From Cylicocyclus nassatus (lineage: Eukaryota > Nematoda > Chromadorea > Rhabditida > Strongylidae), in contig CATQJL010000223.1 in assembly GCA_958299035.1 (NCBI GenBank), forward strand, positions 55,162,302-55,226,301: 64,000 nt of DNA. Reading direction: 5' to 3'. This document shows positions 1 through 12,470 of the stretch, one piece after another (within the stretch, counting starts at the first letter, position 1; every line of letters begins with the position of its first letter). A program made the position numbers and the translations under genes. The notes beneath the pieces were generated by a model. It made no database searches and was not told where the DNA came from. It saw nothing but the letters and a program-made list of their open reading frames with translations.

Positions 1-176
1 AAAGCAGCCGCCGTGACGTACCCACCAAGCGGGCACATTTCATGGAACCGAAGGCAAGAAAAATGCCTGGAAGTTCAGAGAGTTACGTCGGAAACCACGC
101 CCACCGAGGGCTTAATAGATAGATTTAAGTGCGCATATCACACACTGTCGACATTTAAGCTCTTTCAACTTTGCGA

Positions 177-304
177 ACACACACATACGCATACACATAC
201 ACTCACACATACACATACGCATACACATACACATATACATATGTCATATACATATACACACAGCCATACCCATACACATACACATGCACATACACAAACA
301 ATAC
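177..304. repeat. (AC/AT)-rich microsatellite
   Basis: About 128 bases of alternating ACACAT/ATACAC hexamer-like units with minor interruptions. It opens spurious reading frames on both strands (His/Thr/Tyr on one, Val/Cys on the other) that should not be taken as genes. Confidence 0.95.
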
Positions 305-425
305 CACCCACATAACTTGCAAAATTTCCGAAAATTCCGCGAAATTCCCGAAAATACGCGGAACTTCGTGACATTCCCGGAAATTTTTCACATTCTTGAG
401 CGGTATTGTATCTGGCTGATAAACC
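305..425. repeat. Diverged dispersed repeat, copy A
   Basis: This stretch has short runs of the type AAATTCC/GGAATTT and ends in a segment close to CACATTCTTGAGCGGTATTG. A diverged relative lies at about 14010-14105 (CACATCTTTGAGCCGCATTG). No coding capacity is visible. The family is unknown. Confidence 0.5.
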
Positions 426-429
426 GACA

Positions 430-1620
430 ATGCGGTTTCTCATCTGCTGCTAGCGTATAACGTTAAAAACGCGATGTAACTTTTTTCATCCAAACCTTCA
501 TGCTGAAGTGATCTCTAGGCTTTTATACAGTTATGACAATGCCATATATTCGAATGCGTGTGTGAAGCAAATCTTATAATTTCCGCACAGATGGATTACT
601 TGAGTTGCTAACAGCATTTCTTACATTGTTTTTCTGCTACTGGCACATTGTAGGATATAATATCTGCCAAATTTGGCGACTTTCGACTTTGAGAGACAAT
701 ACATGAGAAAGCGATTTTGTAACACAGATAAAGATTTGTGCTAAGCATGGCCCGGTAGAGCTGTCCACAAAGTCTTGAACTCACAGAAATTTGGAGACAA
801 TTCCCGCAAAAGATAGGCGAAAAGTGCAGGCGAAGTTGCGATTTTGATCGGTTCAGCTACTTGTATCTCACTTTGGCTTCACTGTAAGACTCTCTAGTGC
901 AAAATAACTTGGATTTTCGTAAAGATCGGGACCAAAAACCACTTCAAGCGAAGCTGTCGGTCGATCCGAAAACCTCAATATTTTGACCAAATCCTGCGCC
1001 GAGGCCAAGAGTGAGGAGCGAGAAAAAAATCAGGTGCTACTAACTCCTTAGTAAATTGGACCATAGATGTCATCCGACCCGTCGATTGCAAAAACACATC
1101 TAATTCGCAAGATAGCTTCTTTTTTGTAGGACTACGGTGGATAGATTTTAGAGAAATGTGGATTCCTTCGAAATTTGCTAGCCATTTTCGCTTCCACTCA
1201 GAAGAATTTTTGCGTTTTGTTTAGCGCTTGAAAAACTTGGAAAGGTGCTCTGTCGAATGGTATCAACCAGAGATTTTTATCCCCATTAAGTATTAAGTTG
1301 TACCCTTACAAAAAAAACTCTTCGCAGAACATAACTGAAGATTTTAGATAAACGCAAAATGACCTTTCATCACACTCCTACAGTATTAATGTTAAGTACC
1401 ATCAGCAAAAGTACAATTGTAAGTGAGTACCTTAGCAGTGTTAGCCGGGTTTATCACTTTTGTCAACGATATGATCAACTTATTGACAAACTAGCCGGCT
1501 TACCCGGCTCCTAATGGCCCTGTCAAAACACTATGATAAAGCCCACGTCTACATGCCAACTCCCTATTCCCGCTGTGTTAGTTATCAGCATGCTCACTTA
1601 TCCGTGTGCAAATTCCCAGC
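430..1620. other. No supported feature
   Basis: AT-rich sequence with only short open frames, no convincing splice-bounded exon and no clear inverted repeat. It is probably intergenic or intronic. Confidence 0.4.
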
Positions 1621-1621
1621 T

Positions 1622-1935
1622 CCGTAGCTCAAACTTTGCAAAAAATCGATAAAATCGATAAAAGTAGCGGATTCCAAAAACTAATATTGTATTCGTAATC
1701 AGCATGCTCGATTACACTCCTGTGCCAACTCCCAGCTCCGTAGCTGCAAAAAATCGATAAAAATCGATAAAATCGAAATCGATCGATGACGAAAAGTGGC
1801 CTTTGACACCCGCCCGGAAAGTGTAAGTGTGCCAAGTTTGGTCCGGATCGGTTCAGAAATGAAATTTCCTATGCGGCGTACATACAGATAGACAGACATA
1901 CAGACAAACAGATATTCAGCCTTATATAGAAGATT
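1622..1935 (-). mobile_element. Helitron-like repeat fragment, reverse orientation
   Basis: Read on the minus strand it starts with a TATATAAGGCTGAAT-type block and GTCTGTCTG-like runs. It continues through a CCGATCCGGACCAAACTTGG block and AAAATCGATAAAATCGAT runs. The same order of blocks occurs at 9665-10150 in the plus orientation, where the element ends in a CTAGT terminus typical of Helitrons. The sequence directly shows the shared blocks. Assignment to Helitrons is inference. Confidence 0.6.
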
Positions 1936-1999
1936 TTGAAATCTAATAATTTTCGGTAGCGCCGCTAGCTGGTTGCAGCTATAGCTTTGTAAGTTTTTT

Positions 2000-3070
2000 C
2001 CTTCCAAGAAAATGAAAGTATTTTAAAGGTGGGAGGAGAGTGCAGTTCACAGTCGAAAATCGTAGTTTCGCACAAATGTGTATGATTTCAAATCTGCAAT
2101 TCGCCCACTTTGATGCTAAGAAGGCATTTCAAAAACAGTATGGTAGTGTTTCAAAATTCGAAAACGAAAAACATTGATGAGGTTCCTGTTCCTTACAAGT
2201 GAGCGGGGCCTACAGTTCACAGTCGAGACTGTGTAAAGTCGCATAAACTCGTAAAAATTCGAAAATGTTCAGCTCAGCCAAATTTGATGTTAGAAAGGTC
2301 GGAGAAATTTATGGTAGTGTTTTCAATGTAGACCACGATAAGCAGTTGGTGATTTTCTAAGTGGAAGTGGGCGGAGCATAAAGTTGACTGTCAAGATTTC
2401 AAAACTGCATAAAGCATAAATTTGTTACATTCCCGCTTATTTGGACGGTAAGAAAGCCAAATAAAGGCGATAAAATCGATGCTCTGAAGGTTCCGAAACC
2501 TCCAAAATCGATAAAATTGGTATCTTGCAGGTAATATCAATGACTCCGATGGCATCAATCACAGCCAAATTTGTTGCCCGAGAACGGGTCGCAAAATTTT
2601 TGAAAGTTACTTACATGAGTTACAAAATTGTGCAAATGACTGTTCATACTTGTAAATAATTGGAATATTTTTGAAAATTTTTGAAAATTCATTTCTCCTC
2701 ATAAAAAAAATTTTGTTTGGAAGCGTGCTACACATACACATACACATAGACATACACATACACACGTAACTCTCAGCTTGTGTGATGATGTTTTGCAGTC
2801 AACGACCCAAATGATTGAGATTTTCGCCTCAATGTTTTTAATAAACTTGGGCACTCAAAATTTTACCACCTTTTTTCGGTTCAAAATCTTCGAAATCTCC
2901 AGTTGATGAGTCGCATAAGGCAAGCGTCTGAGAATAACACAGAAACATAGTTGCGTTAATAAAGTTTTTATTGCAGCTGTAATTAGTAAGGCCACAATTT
3001 CGAAAGAAGGTAGCATTTTTGAGAGTAAACTGGAAGAATTGTATGAAATGCGTATGTTCTGCATGATATC
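2000..3070. other. Noncoding stretch with repeated GTGGGCGGAG-type phrases
   Basis: The phrase 'gcggagcataaagttgactgtcaagatt' recurs here in diverged form about three times (near 2035, 2200 and 2365), each spaced by about 165 bases. This suggests a decayed tandem repeat. A short ACACAT microsatellite sits near 2730-2765. No gene is supported. Confidence 0.4.
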
Positions 3071-3078
3071 ATGTTGTA

Positions 3079-3216
3079 TTAATCTCCTTGAAGTGCTTTT
3101 GTCAACGGCGGAAACCAGTCGATTGTTCCGTACCAATGCAATGTGACTATTAGAGAAGCTGCGGATGTGAGCAACAGGATCACTAGGATGATCGCAACGG
3201 CGCACATGATCAAGGT
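3079..3216 (-). CDS. Terminal exon with transmembrane segment, unknown gene
   Basis: On the minus strand, a TTTGCAG acceptor precedes an open frame of 45 codons ending in TAA. The product begins TLIMCAVAIILVILLLTSAA, a strong membrane-spanning helix, and continues into LHWYGTIDWFPPLTKALQGD before the stop. It would be the C-terminal end of a type I or multi-span membrane protein with a short tail. The exon starts in phase 0. The next candidate exon upstream (6006-6218) ends in phase 1, so at least one exon is missing between them if they belong together. I do not recognise the family. A second, longer minus-strand frame overlaps it but has a less protein-like composition. Confidence 0.45.
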   Translation of the reverse strand, partial: TLIMCAVAIILVILLLTSAASLIVTLHWYGTIDWFPPLTKALQGD

Positions 3217-3333
3217 CTGCAAAAATATTTTCATGGTAAACACAACGTCTATTTCAACCTGTTTTGCTTATTAATCCTCTATGAGTCTCATGCAAATCCT
3301 TTTAGTGAACAATTACAGTTACACCAAAATGTT

Positions 3334-3480
3334 AGGTTGGTTCAAAAGAACTATCGCATTGTATTCAAAAAACCGTAAGTTTATAAAGGTAAAAATGAGG
3401 AAGAAATTTGCTTGATTCTTAATTTCTCAAATATAAGGGTCTCTTTGGTCAACAGAACTACTGAAATTTGTGAAATTGAG
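3334..3480 (+). mobile_element. Single-ended mariner-type MITE arm
   Basis: The sequence starts TTAGGTTGGTTCAAAAGAAC, the typical mariner terminal repeat (TTAGGTTGGT.CAAAAG). It resembles the arms at 22861 and 23541. No matching opposite arm was found nearby, so it is probably truncated. Confidence 0.5.
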
Positions 3481-3831
3481 AGAAAATTACGATGTTTTAG
3501 GGTAGCACGACGACGAAATTTCCGGGCTTAGCAAAAATTGAAAACTGTGTGTACATGCTTCTACCTTTTTTGTTGATCGCTCCGACTTGCTTTTGGTCTG
3601 ATTGACTTCCTTGCCTGCTTTCCCGATAGGCACTATTTTTGCTGCAACAGAGAATTTGGTGTCAGATACTCGTTTGCTGGATGATAGCTACATCAGAACT
3701 CAAGAGGAGCTATTAATTTTTGCATTCCCTGCTCCATATCTCCTTATGGACAGGGTCCAGGTAAATCGGCGCATGTTTTTCTGGCCTGTAAATTGATGAG
3801 GGGGTCCTAACTAAGGCACTGCACAAGGGGC

Positions 3832-4030
3832 AGCGCAGATAGTTCGTTCACGGCTGAGAAATCCGTCCCGAAAACCACGCACCTGCGCCGTGACCGTAAC
3901 CCGAAAACGATTTCGCTCACATTAACATTACGTTCATGCTGGGACCCAAGCTAAGGTGACGGTCACGGCGCAGCCGCGGAATGTTTGGGGACGGATTTCT
4001 CAGCCGTGAATGAATAATTTGCGCTGCGGT
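3832..4030. mobile_element. Foldback MITE
   Basis: Two arms of about 40 bases (starting GCGCAGATAGTTCGTTCACG, and its near-complement ending ATTTGCGCTGCGG) flank about 110 bases. The arms share the block ACGGCTGAGAAATCCGTCCC and its complement. No coding capacity. Confidence 0.75.
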
Positions 4031-4981
4031 TTGGGTAATGCCTTAGCTGGAACCTCCTCATCACTTTCCAGGCAAAAAACCCGGATTTGCCTGGATACTG
4101 CTTTTATAAAATCATACGATCAACTACTTCATAGGTTTGCTGAAGACGTCCACTCCGACGTCTACAGGAGGATGCTTATTAGCAACAGTATAATTGCTGC
4201 TGGCAAAACTTATGTTGTTTTAGAAATTTTGTTACAGCTTGAAAGAAGGCTTGTCTGCTCTACTCTGAAAGCATGATTCGAGCAGAGCAGTTGAACGAAA
4301 AGAAACCTGGAGTCATCAAAAGTCTTTTTTCTTCTTCCGTTTAGCATAGGGGATCGTTTATTAGGAAATTTGATTCAAATGTCTCAATTTGCCATCAACC
4401 AAGTTGGTGGATATTCGGTATTTAGAGTTAGACTAGGTTTCAATGATCTTCGTTGCTTTGAACAGAAGTTACAAGGTGTTTTGTGTGGAAACCTGTGAAC
4501 TGAAGAAAACTGTCTGCACCCCCTTCTAATAAGCCCTCTGTTCCATGAAACCCAAACAGACCATATGTAGATAGTTTTGGAAAGCAGAGGAAGAAACATC
4601 TCGATGACATTTTCGCTGACCACCTGACTACATCGTTGTATTTATGATGGTCGCTGTCTCGGGTGGTCTTCTATACAAGCTGCAATTCTGATTTGATTTT
4701 TCAATGTTATTTATAGACATAAGGTAGAAAACTCAAAAATTGTGAGAATGTCAGCTTTTTCGACCTTTCTTTTTGATTATTAATGTCCAGAGTTAAAAAT
4801 ATTTCAATTTTTCAAAATTAACCAGTGGTAATTTTTTGTATACATAAATGTCAAAAAGATGCTTTAGTTTTTCTCTACAAAAACGAACAGGTCTTCGGTG
4901 ATCGCTTGAAAAAAGTTTTTGATCTATAGAAGCAGCAACTATTGATCACTATTAATCATTTAGACTCAATTTCTCAAACTA

Positions 4982-5946
4982 TTAGGTCGGTCCAAAATTT
5001 TGTCAGTTTCTTGAAATGACCCTCAAATCCCGTACATATTCCAAGTTGTATCCGATGCAGAATTTCTTCCTCTTTTGAGATTCTATATTTCCAGTGTGAC
5101 TCGTTGAAAGAATGCTGGAATAATTGCTGGAGATCACAACCCTTCGTTTACCATGTCTAATTTCGCTAGTTCTCAAAATTTTAGTATGAGACTTCTGGGA
5201 AGTTTCGATCAGTAATAGGTAGGGAAAACATTTTGCCAAATGAATTTTTTACTTTTTTCAGCAACTCTTATACAGTTTTTTAAAATATTTTTCCAAAAGC
5301 TTGAGGTTTGAAAGTCACTGTTTTTGCACCAAACACTGCAGAATTTGCAGATTAATGAGATCTCTAGAACCCTAATTACTATTGCTGACCTTACAAAGTA
5401 TTAAGATGATTATCGATTCAAAAGATGAAATTTTTGAAGTAGGGTACTCAGTGCGCATTCGTGAAATAAATTCAGTGTTTCTGCAAATCGCGTATCTCAC
5501 CAGAAAGAATAGCTCATAGAAAGAGGAGAAGAAGTTACGTCGAATGGTACTTAAACAGCTTACCATTTCATATTGTACGAGGTCAGAATGGGCGGATAAA
5601 GTATGGTCATTTCAAAAAATTTATTTCAAAAATTCTGAAAGACAAGCCACAGAGCTACAAAAATTTGCTACATTTGGCAAAAGGTTTTTCCTGCCTGCTA
5701 GTTATTAAAGCTTCTCCAAAATTCTCGTATGAAATTTTTTAAAATTATGAAATTTGAACATGGTGAAAACGATGGATTTTAATCTCCAGCAATTAGCTCA
5801 GCACCTTTACAACGAATCACACTGGGAATGAAGCACTGAAAGAAAAAAAATCTGCATCGAATACATCCCAAAACATTTGTTTACGCTCACTGTATGGGAT
5901 TCGAGGGTCATTTCAATAAACTGACAAAACTTTCGGACCGACCTAA
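4982..5946. mobile_element. Long foldback mariner-type MITE
   Basis: The element begins TTAGGTCGGTCC and ends GGACCGACCTAA. The two halves are near complements over roughly 400 bases each, including TTTTGTCAGTTT.TTGAAATGA and AGTGTGA.TCGTTG blocks. The ends match mariner terminal repeats. The arms are too long for a simple terminal repeat, so the copy is a foldback. It carries no transposase frame and would move only in trans. Confidence 0.85.
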
Positions 5947-6005
5947 CATAAAATTTTGATGTTAGGCGGTAACCTTCACCGCCTCTGAAAATGTGTTGTA
6001 CTCAC

Positions 6006-7102
6006 ACTGACGTGCTGCCCCAGCAGCCGGCTTTCCTGTTGCTCCTGCTGTCTTTGTCTCTGCTCCCGTCTTGGTCTGATCCAAGCTATCTAAAATCTTA
6101 GATAAGCTGCTGAAAATTTCTTTACAATCTTTCTTGCGTAAATCCTCTGCGTTCAATGTAATAATGATGAATATGCAAATTGCTTGTTGTACTAACCAGT
6201 TGGGGAGTGCTTTCAACTCTGACTTATCGAATACGGGAAATTGCGAAACCTTTCCGGGCTAATGCTTGTGTCAGTGCAGCTTTTCTTATAATAAGCTGCG
6301 CATAACGTTCTACTCATGGTGACAAGTGAAATAACTAATCTGATTGCATTTTTAACAATTAACGCGAAAGCGCTGATTTTCGAAATCCACGGATAATCTA
6401 CTCGGCTGTTGATTGCAGGAAGGCAAATTTGTACCATTCGAAAAGTCTAAAATCAGCAGTGTTTATTTTGAATGGATGTGGTTCAAGCAATGTAACAACA
6501 ATGAAGTGACAGAAACAGATAAATGTCTTGAAAGAGGAACGCGATGTATTCTATAGTTTGAAATGGAACCAAGCGAAGCCGAACAGGCACTAACTTCCAG
6601 TACAAACGGTTGTATACCTTTGATTCAACTGGCTTGGCGGCTGGAAGGCGCGGTTTTGTGGCCTAATTAAAGCTAATTAATGGTTAGAAAGCACGCGCGC
6701 GAAAGAGACGCAGACTGCGTCGTAGGTGCGAGCGGCCTTGATTAGGTCACAAAGCCCGCCTTCTAGTAGCCAAGCCAGTTGAATCAAAGCTTAAAAAACA
6801 CAAAGTTTTGCTTTCTCTTACAGACAAAAAGAGTTTCTATGTGCAGCTTGAATAACACAAAAAGGCGCATACTCGGGATTTCGAGATTGTGGTATGATGA
6901 AACCAGCCCTCGATAGATTAGTTTTACCTGCTTGATAAGAAGCAATAAGCCTAACACAAAAGTAGCCGATTATCCAGAAGAAAATGCAAAACGACGTGGG
7001 TAAAGCCGACGAAAAATGCTTGGAAAACCCCGCAAAGACTTCAAATTACCTTTTCCTTTCAAGTCTTCAGCTTCCGAATTCAAGTTCACGTCATCACCTT
7101 CC
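6006..7102 (-). CDS. Two phase-matched exons of an unidentified gene
   Basis: Minus-strand exon 7050-7102 lies between CTTTTCAG and GTAATTTG and encodes an acidic stretch (EGDDVNLNSEAEDLKGK). It ends with one base over. Exon 6006-6218 starts with two bases, so the phases join. It encodes a hydrophobic stretch LVQQAICIFIIITLN followed by EDLRKKDCKEIFSSLSKILD and a low-complexity Ala/Gly/Thr/Lys segment up to a GTGAGT donor. The acceptor of the second exon (AAGTCAG) is weak. The 830-base intron carries a MITE at 6619-6792. It could be part of the gene ending at 3079, but the phases show a missing exon. No family recognised. Confidence 0.35.
6619..6792. mobile_element. Foldback MITE with ~50-bp arms
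   Basis: The left arm starts TTTGATTCAACTGGCTTGGC and the right arm is its near-perfect complement, ending GCCAAGCCAGTTGAATCAAA. The centre is GC-rich (CACGCGCGCGAAAGAGACGC). It is noncoding and lies inside the intron proposed for the exons at 6006-7102. Confidence 0.85.
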
Positions 7103-7449
7103 CTGAAAAGGAATTAGCTTTCAACAGTCTCTCTTTCAAAACAAAACTAATAAAGTTCCTACAGTACAGTTGATCAATTAATCAGTTTATCAATTGATCT
7201 GGCAATCCTTGAGCACTTGCGTTTTGATGTCAAAATTCATGTGTCCAATTTTTCGAACTCACTTCGTATTTATGTTTTCCGTTTCTTTTTTTCGTTCTTC
7301 TCCCTCTTTCCCAATACTTTCTTGGGACGCCTATGATTTGATGAAAACAGGAGCGCCGCTACTGTTATACACCGCTTTTTTCAAAAAGTGAAAAAAAATC
7401 GTGCAGACTGATCTCTTGTTTGCACTGTTTGTTTTTATTTCTAGTTACA

Positions 7450-9290
7450 AGCCCATTGAGATTCGTTCTATTGATGGAAACTTGAACCGAAAGATACAAA
7501 CTCTTCTCGCTATGGCCTGCTGCTTCAGCGTAGAGGTGACATCAGGTATCGAACTGCAACAATAACCATGTCAGGTTGCGCAGGGGGCCAGCTGCATCAA
7601 ACGAGAACGACACGTCTGCGATGAATGGAAACTGTCTCATGCTCTGCAGCCACAATTCAGGACATTTCCCACAAACGCTAACCTCCATGCCCTTCTCGAC
7701 GCTGCAGAGAACCGCAATCGCTTTACAAGGAACGAAAACCAGGAAGCAAAAGGCGCCTGCTGACTGATGGAACCCTCATCATGTGACGAAGAAGTTCCAT
7801 CACAAAACGTTGGAACTGTTCACTTCGTGTTTACCACCCCAACTACGTCCTCCACTTCAGGAGGCAATCAGCATTATTAACTGCTCTCTCCGGCATCAGC
7901 AGCTGAAGCAAAAGGACTGAATGTCTCTACGAAGAAATGGAGGAGGTCGTCAGCGAGAAGTCCTTCCACAAATGCATTGTGGACCACTTCAAGGTGAAAG
8001 AAGGAATGTTACTAAGACAGAATTGTAGGATAGCAAAGTTTAGATGTGGGCTCCGAAAACAAAATAGCCACCGTCTTTTGGCCTTCTCTCCGCCGCATGA
8101 CTTCTCCATGAAAACTCCGTTTCTTGAAAAACAGCCCGTAGACTTGATAATGGCCCAAAGCGGATTTACGCGGAGATTGACCACATCCTCCCAACAGGTG
8201 GACGCTTACAAAATGTTTCAGTAGTTCCATCCTTTTGCAATGGCTCCGACCATCGCCTTCTTCGAGCGGAAGTAAGTTCATTCAAAAGCTGGGAAAGAAA
8301 GTCTACCACAGGTTCGCTTTAAAAAGAGGCGTCCATGACGGTTGCAGGTGGAGAGGAGCTCAGATCAAGTTGTGACTCATCGAAGGAAATTCAACGTATG
8401 ACCACGACCAGCTCCTGAAAGAATTGTGAAAGCCTGCAAAAAATGTGACTCAACGACTGACGGGAAAAACTTGGAACTATCTCGATATATACAATAAGTA
8501 ATGCCAAAAAATAAAAGCCCTGAGGCAAGGTTGGAAAGCAACTTATCTCGAGAGGCTGAGAGCTAATGCAGAACAGCTTTGCAGGAGGATCTTTGAAAGA
8601 AAAGGTAAGCGAAGATAATGGGGCAGTTGGAAGAAGGCGAACTCTTAGGTGCCGTAGAAACCTCTGCGAATAGTACGCCTAACAGTAGTACTAAAAAAAG
8701 AAGGGACCTTTACTTTTCCCCGGCATAAAATGGAATTAGTTGCGAGAGCTTCTACACCAACTCCTTCCGCTTATCAACATCCGTTCTTACGCCAGTTGTT
8801 CCCACAAGAGTCGCAACACCCTTGAAGAACTGCGCACCGATCCAGGCTATGAAGACGTCCCCAGTCCTAGACCAGATCCTGGCTCTTAGTTGAGCTTCTG
8901 CCGAAGAACAGTCTCTACGCGAAATTGTCGCTTCGCATCTAACGTCTTACCTCCAAAAGTAAAGGGTGGGGAACAGCAATCCTTCTCTTCAAAAGGCGAA
9001 CGGTGGGATCTGAGGAACTACCGTGGATTATGCCTGCTGAGTGTGCTGCAAGCCCTTTACGGAAATAACCGCGCTCGCCCATCGAGACACTGCATAAAGC
9101 CCAGTCTCAAGGACGAGCTGAATTTTGCAAAGGGTCAAGCTGCACAGAGCACATTCAGATTGTTTTCACTCAAAGAGGTCTGTCGGGATTACCGCATGCC
9201 TCTCTCCTAATCGTCGATTGCAAAAAGCTTTTTGACAGCGTCGAAAGCGCCACCTCGCTGCGTTAGTTAATCAAGCAATGGACCAGCTTA
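7450..9290 (+). mobile_element. Degenerate RTE-type LINE, 5' half (endonuclease and RT start)
   Basis: The decayed plus-strand frames read like a nematode RTE retrotransposon. Near 7460 is an N-terminal segment (RSIDGNLNRKIQTL-like). At 7937-8224 there are endonuclease-domain remnants (EEMEEVVS.KSF, IDHI-like, then an SVVPSFC-like end). At 8890-9210 there is an RT segment with YRGLCLLSVL and VCRDYRMPLS motifs, followed by a degraded 'KKLFDSVES' block. Many frameshifts and stops make it inactive. The order EN then RT supports one original copy. It continues at 10305 after an insertion. Confidence 0.85.
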
Positions 9291-9664
9291 CGTTAACACG
9301 TTTCGGACCGCAAAATCGCGCGCGGCGAAAAAGAGTGTGCTTTCGGCCGTTGGCCAACAAAGGGACCTTATTTCACAGACTGTGTGCTACATCTAATCAG
9401 CATGTCAGATAAGCTCCATACCCAAAGTTCTGAGTGAATTCGAAGTGTTTGAATGCTGTTGTTTGAGAAGGACTTTTGTGCTTTCTTGAAAGATAGGAAC
9501 AAGGACTCAGTTTCTAATGGTACCCAAAAGTATCTATGTTGTACACAGTACACATCATTACTGAAACTACGGTTTTTTCTTTTTGAAATAGAAGCGAAGA
9601 AAAGTTGCGACGTCGCACGCGTCGTTCGCGTTGCCGCACTTCGTTGCAACTGTTGTTCGATTTG

Positions 9665-10150
9665 CCTTCATCTTATATATAAAGCTGAATGTCTGTTTGT
9701 ATGTATGTCTGTCTGTCTATATGTCTGTCTGTGTGTACGTATGTTCCGAATAGAAAATTCCATTTCTGAACCGATCCGGACCAAACTTGGCACACATACA
9801 CTTCGGGCCCCGGCGGGTGTCATAGGCTACTTTTCGTATCGATCGATGTCGATTTTATCGACTTTTTGCAAAATTTGAGCTACGGGGCTGGAAGTTGGCA
9901 CAGGGGGGTAAGTGAGCACGGGGATTCCGAATACAATATTAGTTTTTAAAATCGTGCATTACTTTTATCGATTTTATCGATTTTTTTGCAAAGTTTGAGC
10001 TACGGGGCTGGGATTTGGCACAGGGGGGTAATCGAGCATGCTGATCACACGCCGGGGCCCGAAGTGTATGTGTGCCAAGTTTGGTTCGGATCGGTTGAGA
10101 AATGGAATTTTCTATTCGGAACATACGGCGGAGCCGGGTATGCCAGCTAG
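9665..10150 (+). mobile_element. Nonautonomous Helitron-like element
   Basis: It starts near CTTATATATAAAGCTGAATG, contains runs of GTCTGTCTG and two inverted blocks built on CCGATCCGGACCAAACTTGG, and ends GAGCCGGGTATGCCAGCTAGT. The CTAG terminus followed by T, the GC-rich hairpin just before it and the absence of terminal inverted repeats fit a Helitron 3' end. It carries no helicase. It sits within the interruption of the RTE copy. Confidence 0.65.
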
Positions 10151-10304
10151 TATCTCCTAAAAAAATATCGGCGGCACAGCTCTACAGAGTCATTTGAAAA
10201 GTAGGAGCATAGGCCTTTGACTTGATAACCCTGCACAAAAAGAAAACCTCACGTTGACAAGAGTCTTCAAAGGTACGTGCTGCACCATGTGTAGCACCGG
10301 TCCG

Positions 10305-11290
10305 AACGTGTTAAGACAAGTCGACTGCTACAAGGACTGTACAATGAGTGACGATGCAGCTATTACCCTCCCCCCCCCTCCCTTATTGGGAAGGGAGCCA
10401 TCTTTGGGCGATAAAGTCACTGAAATGCAGCGAGAGAGTCCTACGAGCTATTGGGAGATTTCTTTCGAATCTTCGTTCGGAGGCGCCATTAGTTTCTTTT
10501 CGAGCAGTATCACAGATGCTGATTCGGGAAGAAGGTGTGATTGCGAATAAATCTAAAGCAGACCCAGTAATGACACCCTCTATGAGGATGCGGAAATGGG
10601 ACTGAAATCCCTTTATTATGGAGACGTCTTCTTACGTGTATCGTGGACGCTCGCTAAACATAGAGAATGGCGTCCCACCAAATTGGTGGGTACCTGGCTC
10701 TGGTATCAGTGTATTAGTACACCCCTGACTAAGCGACGACAGAAGTTTGCAGCGCGAAAGGGATCTACGAAGTCTACAAATCGCCCCCCCCCCCCAAGTG
10801 GCCCGAATCTTATTGTAGGCCCGAACGCCGCCCACAAATAGATTTCGAACTGCAAGACCAGAGCAAGCATACACCGTCAAGAGCGCAGGGTCCTGCAACG
10901 ACTCTGCGTCTCTACCTTGCATCCACCTCGTACTCATTCGAGCCTACCGTAAGATCCGCGCTACTTTCGGGGCAAATTTCAAGTTTGGTAGATCCTCTTT
11001 TCCGCTCCGAACTTCAGTCATCGCCTAGGCCGATCTTTTCGCCAAGACGCTGTCTTTAAGAGAAAAATTTAACAGGAGAAGAAGAGCAGTCTGGGCCATT
11101 GGCCCTCTGAACGAAGCCATCAACCAACTGAAGGATTTGGAGCCTTTAGCCCACCTTTGATGTTACGTTCTTCCGGCGTTCTGTTACGCACCAAACGTGA
11201 ACCAATACTATAGTCACGTCGACTTCGCAAGCTCCACAAAGCGATTGCCTTTCAAAGAATACTCAACATGAGAAACACCTCGTCTACTCT
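10305..11290 (+). mobile_element. Degenerate RTE-type LINE, 3' half
   Basis: This continues the RTE relic after an insertion of about 1 kb. Recognisable remnants in shifting frames are VDCYKDCT, a 'GR.LSNLR' block with the start of the catalytic region, then an 'RRRAAW'-like block and a C-terminal segment with DFASSTKRLPFKEYST-like sequence. The same blocks occur at 61370-61990. Frameshifts are numerous. Confidence 0.8.
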
Positions 11291-12410
11291 AGTATAAAAC
11301 TTATAATATGCCGCTAATTTGTCGGTCTGTAAGTCTGTCTGTTACGAAATTACAGTGAGGAATAATTTACGGTACTAAACACCGTGTGAGGTTCACATAG
11401 CGAGTATGGTTCATTTTTAACTACCTCTCACGTTGCAGTCAATCGAACAATGATTTGAGAGACAAGCTCTCAGAGAGTGAGTTTACCACGGTTCATGATG
11501 GCCAATGCAAATCTTTGCGAAGCACTGGCCCTTGGTACTCAAAATTCCAAAGTCGTGAATATTGCTCAGACTCGGTCTAAGGGGGTCATTCGACTCGCTC
11601 GTGCCGAATATCATGGTTTTTTGTGCGGTAGCGCCATTTTTCGGGGCTACCGCGGGTATTCGGTAGCGGATCAAAATCGCGAATTTGCTCCAAATTTGTT
11701 ATGAAGAAGGGGGTTTCTTGTCACGCCGAACATGTTATCATGATGATTATTCAGGAACGGCCATTTTCTTGCAACCTGTGTCAAACACAGCAACAATTAG
11801 CATTTTTCTTGGGTCAATTTTGATACAGAAAAATTTGGTAAAAACTTAATCATGTGAAATTAACACAATTCGTGATCAGAACATCAGATAACTTCACAGC
11901 CCCAAGATTAGCAATCTATGACTTTGACACTCACCATAACTCACCGAAATGTATGTCCCAAAACGTGATGTGAGTATGGTTTTTGTGGTCAGCACGTTGA
12001 ATACCTCTCTAAACGAATTTTCAGCCAAATCTATGATTTTGTCCCCTTATGTGTTCCTACCGTGACCCCAAAAAATATCGTTTTACCTAGCAAAACGATT
12101 GTCATACTTGGCATCAGTGGGCCGAATAATTCCTTTAAAACGGGTGTGAGCGAAATCCGCGATTTTGAAACAATGAGGCCCAGATACTCGAATGGAGCCA
12201 AATTTTAATGTGATCTTGCGGTTGGAATTAATTCTGGATTACAAAATGAAAGTACAAACGAAAAAATAAAGCCAAATGTACAAATATTTATAAGCAGTTT
12301 GAGAAGTACATTATGTGCTCAAGTGGGAGGATGCATGAATCGCCGCAGAAGTATGCCTATGTACAAGCGACTAGCGATTTAATCGTCGCGTTCGTCGCTA
12401 TCTGCAGCAA
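11290..12410. other. No supported feature
   Basis: The sequence resembles old repeat DNA, with phrases such as GAATTTTCAGCCAAATCTATG and GAAATCCGCGATTTTG. It has one GTCTGTCTG-type start near 11325 similar to the Helitron-like family. No exon or inverted repeat could be supported. Confidence 0.4.
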
Positions 12411-12470
12411 ATCGCAGCGACTAAAAATTGCGGCGTGAAATCGCGTGATGTATGTTCGGCCCTTAAGGCT

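Noticed and set aside
165..443. Val/Cys- and Thr/His-rich frames
   Set aside because: Produced by the AC/AT microsatellite, not by a gene.
9453..9878. 141-codon plus-strand frame
   Set aside because: Its C-terminal half is the translated Helitron-like GTCTGTCTG block, also seen in reverse at 1622-1935.
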